Source: Dermacentor variabilis | Taxonomy: Eukaryota > Arthropoda > Arachnida > Ixodida > Ixodidae | Length of the DNA: 64,000 nt | Assembly: GCF_050947875.1 (NCBI RefSeq) | Contig: NW_027460291.1 | Location: 26,309,868 to 26,373,867 of the forward strand | Reading direction: 5' to 3' | Shown: one piece after another, positions 57,334 to 64,000 of the stretch | Layout of the letters: every line of letters starts with the position of its first letter | Numbering within the stretch: the first letter of the stretch is position 1 | The notes under the pieces: generated by a model | What the model saw: the letters and a program-made list of their open reading frames with translations, nothing else | Database searches by the model: none | Told to the model about the DNA's origin: nothing | Made by a program: the position numbers and the translations under genes

Positions 57334-57957
57334 TGACGCGCCACTTGGGCCATTCGCTGGCGTGATCGCTGCGGTGACGCAGTTCCAGCCTTATTCTGGA
57401 TAGCCTACATTCCCAGCGGCCGCTGACGCCAGCGCGACGCGCAGCCTGATTGTTGGTCGCGCGGCTCACGTTATGCCGTGCGCCGCGCGTAGGAACAGTG
57501 CCTGAGGAACGGGCCCCTCTCGCCCTCTCTACGGCTTCTCTCTCCTTCAGCATCGAAGGCACGCGGGAGCCTTCACCCGACAGATCGACTTTCGGTGCTC
57601 TTCGCTGTCGGACGTAAGACCCACTTGGTCCCGCGCCCCTCATAGCAAGGCGGCCCTTTCCGTGTGGCGAACCTGCTCGGAAGAGACAGTGTGGCGGAGC
57701 AGACATCCCGGGAGCTCTCACCGTAGTCTGCGACTGCCACCCTACTGCTTTGTTCCTGTATTTTACGCGCATTTTGTACATAACATCGACTAAACCCCCA
57801 TTCGTTTGTACCACGGCGGGAGTCGTCTCTACGCCTTGCCGGTGAGTCAGCGAACCCGCCGCGGCGTCCGTTTGCGTGCCCTGCGGAGTGGGAAGGAGCT
57901 ACGTTTCCCCTTAGACCTTAGCTGGCCGGGTTCGGGCACGTTAGCCTGAACCTCCAC
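57334..57957 (+). repeat. putative 5' LTR
   Basis: A GC- and CpG-rich 624-bp stretch that could start TG (57334) and end CA (57957), just before CGCGCCCAACTAGG, which resembles the TGGCGCCCAAC primer-binding region of Gypsy-type elements. The left end touches the LINE tail, so the boundary is uncertain. Confidence 0.45.
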
Positions 57958-57984
57958 ATATTTCGCGCCCAACTAGGTTTCGGC

Positions 57985-59420
57985 ATGGCGTCGGAGCAGG
58001 CCCCTTTGCGGCGCCTTTTGCAGCCTGAGAACTTGGTTGTCGACCTTCTGTCGTTTGAGGTAGCGGACAATGCTGTAAGCTTTAGGGATGCTCTTCGTGG
58101 CAACCCCATGCTATCAGATGCCAGTCGTGACCCCCTAGGGTCACATCTGGTATCCGGGATCTCAATACTACTGCGATATGCTATCCGGCCTCAGTTGGCC
58201 TGGAGAGCAACCTTCTGGCAGTATCGTCGGCCGGCCTCGCACTGGCGTGCACGACGTTTCTCTGCCGTTCGCCGGTCCCGTAGGGCCACGAGCGATTACA
58301 TCCCTGAATGCACCCTGTGATCCTCTCGCCAGGACCAATCGCCGCTGCGCAACGCAGCTACTATCGTCGCTGATAGAAATGGCGCAATCTCAGGCTAGTG
58401 TCTAGCCTCCTGTGGTGGACCTTAATCCCCCTTGGCCTGCCCTGCCGAGCAACTTCAAGGTACATATTCGGACGTATGGCGCTTATTCAGACCGCTTTAG
58501 CGCTAAGGAATACCTGGAGCCTCTATGCCAATACCAGAAAGCGAGGAGGATGGAAGACAGCGTGATTATAGGGACCATATTACCAGTCTCGCTGACCGCC
58601 CAAGCTACACAGTGGTACCGCCTAGTCGGCCAGCGCGCTCGCAGCATGGAGGCGTTTAGGGCGCTATTCAGCCATGAATTGCTTTTGACTGTGAGAGACG
58701 CATGCGGTGCGAGCTGGAGCTTCGAACTCAACACAGGAACGAATATCTGCTCGTGTACGTGAGAGCCATGCCGGAGCTTTATCTCCTACCAGAGCAACCG
58801 GCGTCGAAGTCTGAGAAGGTGGAGCGGGTAATTCGGCAAGCCCTTTCAACCTTCGCCGCTTACCTTATAAACGGCCGGTTCCATGACCTGAATGATTTGG
58901 CCGCTGAATCGAAGCGTACTCAGGATGACATTCTGGACGCACGGGCCTACCGCCCGCCGCCGCCAGCGACTTTGTCCCTTGAACCCCAGTGCGCTTGAAA
59001 CGGCGGCAACGTATCGCCCGCCCCTTTCTGGCAAACCGACGCAACGGCAGCCCTCGTTGTACAAACGGAGCGAGGCAATTGGGAGCTTGCTGAGCGTGCT
59101 CTTGACCCGTACTCGTACGCCAGGCGGGCGCGCACGTTAGCCCAGCCCGGTCGAGCGCAAAACTGGGACCGCCGAAGCGGCCCGGCGGTGGAAACTTATA
59201 TCAATGCCCACGCGGCGCGACAGCAACCACTACCGGCGCGGAGCGCGCCGCGAGCAGCTCGGCCTGCACGTAGCATCGCCTGCTACAAGTGCAATGACAC
59301 GGGTCGCATTGCCCACGAGTGTGCAAACCATCGCACTAACGACGGGCACGATCGCCCGACGGGAAACGGCGTGCGATTTGTGCCCAACCGCGCCGCGCTA
59401 CAGGCTCCATTGACCTAGTT
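57985..59420 (+). pseudogene. Gypsy-like gag with an altered zinc knuckle
   Basis: The start ATG at 57985 (MASEQAPLRRLLQPENLVVD) lies about 25 bp after the primer-binding-like site. Gag segments in other frames follow: RTYGAYSDRFSAKEYLEPL (about 58466) with ATQWYRLVGQRARSMEAF, and a frame with YLLPEQPASKSEKVERVIRQ (about 58782). The nucleocapsid end has a basic stretch and CYKCNDTGRIAHEC (59281-59322), where Arg replaces the His of a CCHC knuckle. At least three frame changes. Capsid/nucleocapsid role in intact elements. Confidence 0.7.
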
Positions 59421-59449
59421 GTTGAGGAAGTATGCAAGCTGAAGCTGCG

Positions 59450-60200
59450 GTCCGGAGCAACATGCTGCCTTCAGGGCTCTCTTTAAAGCTCTTGTGGACA
59501 CAGCCGAGCTGAAGCTGCCCGACCGGAACAGGGAGTTAGTAGTCTAAGCTGACGTGAGCGACCTAGGAGTAGGTGCGGTGCTGCTCAATGAACATGAGGA
59601 CCTCCTCCGGTCAGTGGCCTCTGCCAGCCGGTCGTTGACGCCCGCAGAGCGTAACTATTCCGTGAGTGAACATGAGTGTCTAGCGATAGTGTGCTCTGCG
59701 TAAGTTCAATCACTACGTTGACGGAGTGCCTTTTGTTGTTGAAACGGACCACATGGCGCACACCTGGCTGAAGCACTTGCGCGAGCCCTCAGGTCACCTC
59801 GCGCGCTGGGCATTGACATTACAGCGCTACAAATTTGTTCTAAGCTATCGGAACGGGGGCACAAACGTGGTGGCCGACGCCTTCTCGCGAGTCGCTGTTT
59901 CAGACCCGCACACTTTTTACCGGCACCTCTACAAGACAACGCTTCCGAACGAAGCCGGAGCCCTTGTCTCCGACGGCGCGAACGAAGTGTGTTCAAGCGG
60001 CAATGCGGCCCATAAGCGGCCATCGTCGGACGAAAGCGCGTACCTACTGGACACTGTAACGTCCATGGGTATCGCATTCAGCAGACAGGTGTTGCTGGAA
60101 GCCCAGCGAAACGATCCATTTTGTAGCAAATCACTCACGAGCTCTAAAGAGAGCATAGACCCGAATGGGAGTGAGGCGGCAACGCCGATGGGCGCAAATT
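59450..60200 (+). pseudogene. Gypsy-like RNase H and connection region
   Basis: DVSDLGVGAVLLNEHEDLL (about 59551), ASRSLTPAERNYSVSEHECL (about 59627), a TAA at 59701, VDGVPFVVETDHMAHTWLKH (about 59720) and SGHLARWALTLQRY, then NVVADAFSRV (about 59864). These are the ordered blocks of Gypsy RNase H. The frame from 59726 is open to 60202. Confidence 0.8.
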
Positions 60201-60229
60201 GACAGCTGGTATTGCTGTTAGCGTCAGGT

Positions 60230-60690
60230 GCGAAGCAGCTGGTACTGCTGCGGGAATGTTGGATTCGCATTTGCTGGATACTGATGGAGTGCTCCTGCGC
60301 TATATTCCATCTGAAGAGGCTCCTCATGAGTCCATTAAAGTGGTGATTCCTCGCAGTCTACGAAGCGCCACTTTGATCTATTGCCACCATTCGCGGTTGG
60401 CCGGACACGCGACTGGCCGTAAGAGTTAAGATCTGCCACTCCGCGACATGGGCTGAAGGGGGGGTGTACTTCATTATTCTCGCTCATGCCGCGTGTGTCA
60501 AAGTGGGAAGCCCCATGGTGGCAAACCCTCCGGACCCATGCAGCCGATCAACAGCGAGCTACCTCGGTAAATCGCGGCCTGTGACGGTATGGGACCTTTC
60601 CTAAGGAGCCCGCGAGGTCACACATTCATGATGGTCGTCACAGATCATTTCACGAAGTGGATGGAACTGTTTCGCCTTCTGAAGCTTCAT
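60230..60690 (+). pseudogene. Gypsy-like integrase, N-terminal part
   Basis: LLDTDGVLLRYIPSEEAPHE (about 60270), then IYCHHSRLAGHATGRKS (His pair of the zinc-binding HHCC domain, about 60378), a stop, traces of the Cys pair (CRVCQSGKPHGG), and FMMVVTDHFTKWMELF (first catalytic Asp, about 60628). Sequence identity to integrase ends at about 60690, where an insertion begins. Confidence 0.65.
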
Positions 60691-61136
60691 ATATATTTTT
60701 TTTTATTTAGAGAGACACCACGGGGCCTACGAAGAAGCATAGCGTGAAGTGGGCATATGGTACAGTTTATCACTAGATACAATCGGTAAAAAGATTAATA
60801 ATTAATAGTCGATCCCTAGTATGCGTTAGGGGTATGCGAAACTTTTAAGAACCAGTCCTGGTGCCAGCGATAAAGAGCTCGATATGCATCTCTGTGTCAA
60901 GCAAACACCTTCAAACCTTGATCAGTACAATATATTCGGTCCAGCCATTACACCTACTCTGCGGCTAGATTACATCCCTGCGGATATCTTTTGTGCTTAA
61001 CTGACCACAACACACGGCAGTGTAGTTGCGTGCACCTCAAACGTGCGATTAACCTGGACCACCTTGAACGGTAAAAATATATTGACGCATAAAGGGATTA
61101 AAACATTGGCACAAACCATGAATTTAAATATGTACA

Positions 61137-61374
61137 ACCCGCCGTGGTTGCTCAGTGGCTATGGTGTTGGGCTGCTGAGCACGAGGTCACGGGATCGAAT
61201 CCCGGCCACGGCGGCCGCATTTCGATGGTGGCGAAATGCGAAAACGCCCGTGTGCTTAGATTTAGGTGCACGTTAAAGAACCCCAGGTGGTCAAAATTTC
61301 CGGAGTCCTCCACTACGGCGTGCCTCATAATCAGAAAGTGGTTTTGGCACGTAAAACCCCAAATATTATTATTA
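61137..61374 (+). mobile_element. tRNA-derived SINE, Ruka-like
   Basis: The 5' 75 bp look like a tRNA: CCGTGGTTGCTCAGTGGCTA carries the polymerase III A box and GGGATCGAATCCC the B box, closed by a GC-rich acceptor-like stem. The body (GCCGCATTTCGATGG; TTAGGTGCACGTTAAAGAAC; CCAGGTGGTCAAAATTTCCG; CTCCACTACGGCGTGCCTCA) matches my memory of the ixodid SINE Ruka, and it ends in ATT repeats. TTAAATATGTACA flanks it exactly at 61124-61136 and 61375-61387. It depends on a LINE for mobility. Confidence 0.85.
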
Positions 61375-61669
61375 TTAAATATGTACAGAAGGATGTCAAA
61401 ACAAAGGAAAGAAAGGAATGAATAGATAAGCATTGCATAAATAGAGCAAGAACGGCAAGAAGTATTACATAAAAGCAGCAGGATACTTTGCCTAGAGACG
61501 TTATATACAGCGCAATGTAAAAAAAAACAGAAAACGAACATGGCATAACGCGTGTCAATACATTGAAAACGTAAGCGTAATGGAATTGATAAGTACCCGT
61601 GCGCTAACTTAATTAACTATGGGACAACATAGCACAACTAATTGTTGCGAATACCTCGTTGTGTGTTGT

Positions 61670-61706
61670 GAATACCTCGAGCAACTAAAAGTTGCTCGAG
61701 GTATTC
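61670..61706. repeat. perfect 17-bp-arm hairpin
   Basis: GAATACCTCGAGCAACT (61670-61686) and its exact reverse complement (61690-61706) are separated by AAA. A partial direct copy (GAATACCTCG) lies at about 61649. It sits at the junction where the integrase reading resumes. Confidence 0.9.
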
Positions 61707-61709
61707 ACC

Positions 61710-62240
61710 TGCTTTGGCTTTCCGGCGGAGCTGACCACTCACAACGCTCCTATTTCATGGCCAAAGTGTTCGTTGATGTCTGTGCAGTCTTTGGAATAAA
61801 GCACTGCAAAACAACGGCTTATCACCCTCGGGCAGACCCCACCGAGCGGATGCACCTAAATGTGAAGCCTTTGCTTGCGGCCTTTGCCCAGCAACACAGG
61901 GACTGAGGCGCCTGTCTCCGCGTGATAGGTTTGTCTTTGCGCACATCAGTGAACCGTTGGACTGGGTACACGCCCGCTTTCCTCAACTTTGGGAGAGAGC
62001 TGCCAATGGATCGCGTTCTGCTAACCGGCCGCGGGGCGGACGCCGCTGCGTCAGGTCTCTCCGATTACGCGGTGCAAGTTCGCGCTAGGATGGGCGAGGC
62101 CCTTTCTCATGCCCGCACTAACCTGGCGAAAGCACGCGCTGGACAGAAAGGCACAATACGGCCGGTCGCATAGACAGGTACTATCGTGAGCAATATGAGC
62201 GGCAACATGCAAACGCGTGGCAAATAGCCTCGAAACCAAG
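61710..62240 (+). pseudogene. Gypsy-like integrase, catalytic core end and C-terminus
   Basis: LSGGADHSQRSYFMAKVFVD (where the second Asp, in SDNG, is expected), GIKHCKTTAYHPRADPTERM (Glu of the DDE triad in TER, about 61845), KPLLAAFAQQHRD and a stop, then LRTSVNRWTGYTPAFLNFGR (about 61943) and ELPMDRVL. The frame ends in TAG at 62171-62173. Strand transfer in intact elements. Confidence 0.75.
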
Positions 62241-64000
62241 TCACAGCGATACGCGGATGACGCGGTAGAAAACAGAGGGAAAAGGGGGACACTGTTCCAC
62301 TAACTGGGGCGCTATTCTGGACGCGCATGGCGGCTGCACGGCCGCCATTATCCGCCATGTTTACTCTCTGATTGGCTGTCGAGAGGTCACGTGTTTTGAA
62401 ATTTGTGCCAAGGTCGATTCAAATAGGTTGCGAAGCTTCGGGCCAAAAGCGGTTCAGTACAGATTGTCACCGACATCAGCATGGGGGGGGGGGGGGGGAG
62501 GGGTTATGGGAGCAGCGATTGGAGCGCGACTATGTTTGGAGGGAACAAGCATTGAGAAAGAAAAACGCGTTTTTTAAATTCAAACGAGACACAGTTAGAT
62601 TAATTCAACACAAATAAATTTCCGAGTAAATTTTATATAGTCGTGACGAGTTAAGAAGATACAAGTTTAATTTTATTATTATTAATAAATGCATTTCTTT
62701 TCAGCGCCCATTGCTACAGGGGGCGTTGACGCCATTATCACTCGCAATGCAATGCACGTCTTGAAATGGGCAGAAAGGCGCACTCGTAAAGTTCGCCTGT
62801 TAAAATACGCCCCCCTCACACGTTGTGCTTTCTTGCTTGTCGAAGTTTGTCTGAATTTGGTGACGCGGGTAGCTTCATCACTTCTTAATCTGTTCAGTCA
62901 AAAGTAGTGAGTTACGACCGCCAGATAATTGTGTAGTTGTTTTCGTGCAACTGCGCTGGCCGACGGGATTGGCATCCAACAATAGGATCAGCACTCTACA
63001 CCTAAAGCTTTCGTTGGCCTCCAAAGAAAGTATGTTCTGTGCAGAGATACGATTTCGACAACCGCATGGCTGGCTTTTCCTGCATCGTATCCGCGCTGAA
63101 AGCTCGAAACGCCCATCGGGTAGAATGGCGGGGCATTTGAATATATAGCTCCAAAAGCAGGCCAACAAAATAAATTTCGCGCCTTCGAAACCAAATTACG
63201 TCCCTTCTGCTTTTAACGGACATGGCGTCACATTATGTTTTCTTCCGTCGGAAGTGTTCCCACCACATATAGATGGCGCTAAGCCCCATGGACCGCGGAT
63301 GGACCGCCATGTTTTGAACGTATGGGCTCCCATGGAAGCTTCGCTACCAGGTATATTTACCTTGTTTGTGCCGGGAAACGGAAGTATTGCAAAATGCAAT
63401 TTTGCGTTTTCATCAAGATGACGAAACGTGACGTGTTGCTGCAAATTTCATGGACTAATACATGTTTTTGGTCCTTGGCAGCTATATTGCGATGTTAGCG
63501 CTTCAAAAAGAATCTGAGTGGTAGCATGCACAACCAGTGCAATGCATGTGCAATTATGCGAATATGTGGTGGCGATCAAAGATATGCGGCATGCCAGCTT
63601 GCTGATTGGCTGAAGGAATATCTCGTGAGGAGCGTCACAGGAAGGGCTGTTTCGTAAACGTCATTTTGACGATGCGTGACGTTGCGCTGGGCCGCCATTG
63701 CTGAGATTTTCCACCATAATTTTTGCTGCGACGAGCCGCGCGAATTATGCTAATGAGCAGCCATATGCAATGGCAGCCGAGAGGCATGCGTATCGCCACA
63801 TTTTCCCCGTCGTTTGGTGCCACGAAAATCTTTTCTTCGTAACGCGTGCTCATAGTATTTGCATCGCTCACGTTTGGTGTTGGCATTTGTGTTTGGGGCC
63901 ATCATTTTTTTAAAGAACGCGTTTATACGAAATAATATTCGTTGAACATAGCAAGCTTTCGGCAATGTTGTCCACGTTTCACGGCTGCATTTGTATTGTA
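62241..64000. other. unassigned; includes a G run
   Basis: No coding motif recognised. A G run of about 16 bases at about 62483-62499 could form a quadruplex. GC-rich stretches with CCGCCAT-type motifs near 62335 and 63305 are promoter-like, but no gene follows that I can identify. Confidence 0.35.

Larger units (their letters stand above)
60691..61709. mobile_element. insertion of about 1 kb inside the integrase
   Basis: Integrase reading stops at about 60690 and resumes at about 61710. The insert starts with a T-rich stretch (LINE-tail-like on the minus strand), holds the SINE at 61137-61374, and ends near the palindrome at 61670-61706. The element that brought it is not recognised. Confidence 0.5.
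57334..62240 (+). mobile_element. Gypsy-like LTR retrotransposon, internally deleted
   Basis: LTR-like GC-rich region (57334-57957), a possible primer-binding site, gag (57985-59420), RNase H (59450-60200) and a split integrase (60230-60690 and 61710-62240). Protease and most of the RT are missing between 59420 and 59450. No second LTR was recognised. Confidence 0.75.

Noticed and set aside
61140..61215. Functional tRNA gene
   Set aside because: The A and B boxes belong to a SINE head with a SINE body, ATT tail and target-site duplications.
62483..62499. G run as a regulatory quadruplex
   Set aside because: A single homopolymer with no neighbouring gene gives no support for function.

Overview
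This looks like nuclear DNA of a hard (ixodid) tick. The best single clue is a near-complete tRNA-derived SINE at about 61137-61374 that matches my memory of Ruka, the SINE described from ixodid ticks, and it sits inside a clear 13-bp target-site duplication. The rest fits a large, transposon-rich arthropod genome: many non-LTR retrotransposons, two Penelope-like fragments, a PIF/Harbinger transposase relic, a broken Gypsy element, foldback repeats and microsatellites that are mostly LINE tails. I see no bacterial genes, operons, rRNA genes or CRISPR arrays. Family names come from reading motifs, not from a database search.

Layout. 1-1.4 kb: Penelope-like fragment between 87-bp inverted repeats. 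3.49-6.0 kb: 5'-truncated RTE-like LINE with an 11-bp target-site duplication. 7.3-7.8 kb: candidate small secreted glycine-rich peptide gene (minus strand). 9.3-12.96 kb: LINE remnants, a perfect hairpin, a TATC/TGTC microsatellite, a satellite-like repeat split by an RTE tail, and a foldback. 13-20 kb: little I can assign. 20.25-22.65 kb: candidate two-exon host gene (minus strand) whose intron carries a second Penelope-like fragment with a hammerhead-like motif. 23.7-29.7 kb: a tail-only LINE insertion, a foldback element split by a LINE, a tRNA-like relic and two more LINE fragments. 29.8-31.6 kb: dead PIF/Harbinger transposase. 32.2-40.36 kb: two divergent LINEs whose 5' ends lie 500 bp apart, both with 5' tandem monomers and 2A-type sequences. 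40.4-43.7 kb: mostly unassigned. 43.76-52.45 kb: two I-clade-like LINE copies, the first split by a CR1/Jockey-like LINE. 52.49-57.33 kb: the best preserved LINE, with four 243-bp promoter-like monomers, an intact ORF1 and an ORF2 broken by one frameshift. 57.33-62.24 kb: Gypsy-like LTR element with an internal deletion and an insertion in its integrase. 62.3-64 kb: unassigned.

How the parts relate. The retroelements are nested, so relative ages can be read: the CR1-like LINE is younger than the I-like copy it splits, the LINE at 24.5-26.1 kb is younger than its foldback host, the SINE is younger than the insert in the Gypsy integrase, and the short RTE tail is younger than its satellite. The main finding is that three LINEs in the window carry 5' tandem monomers (252, 243 and 368 bp) whose outermost copy begins at the position expected for transcription start, about 28-32 bp after a TATA-like box. 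That suggests self-contained promoter units that are gained by tandem duplication and trimmed at the transcription start.
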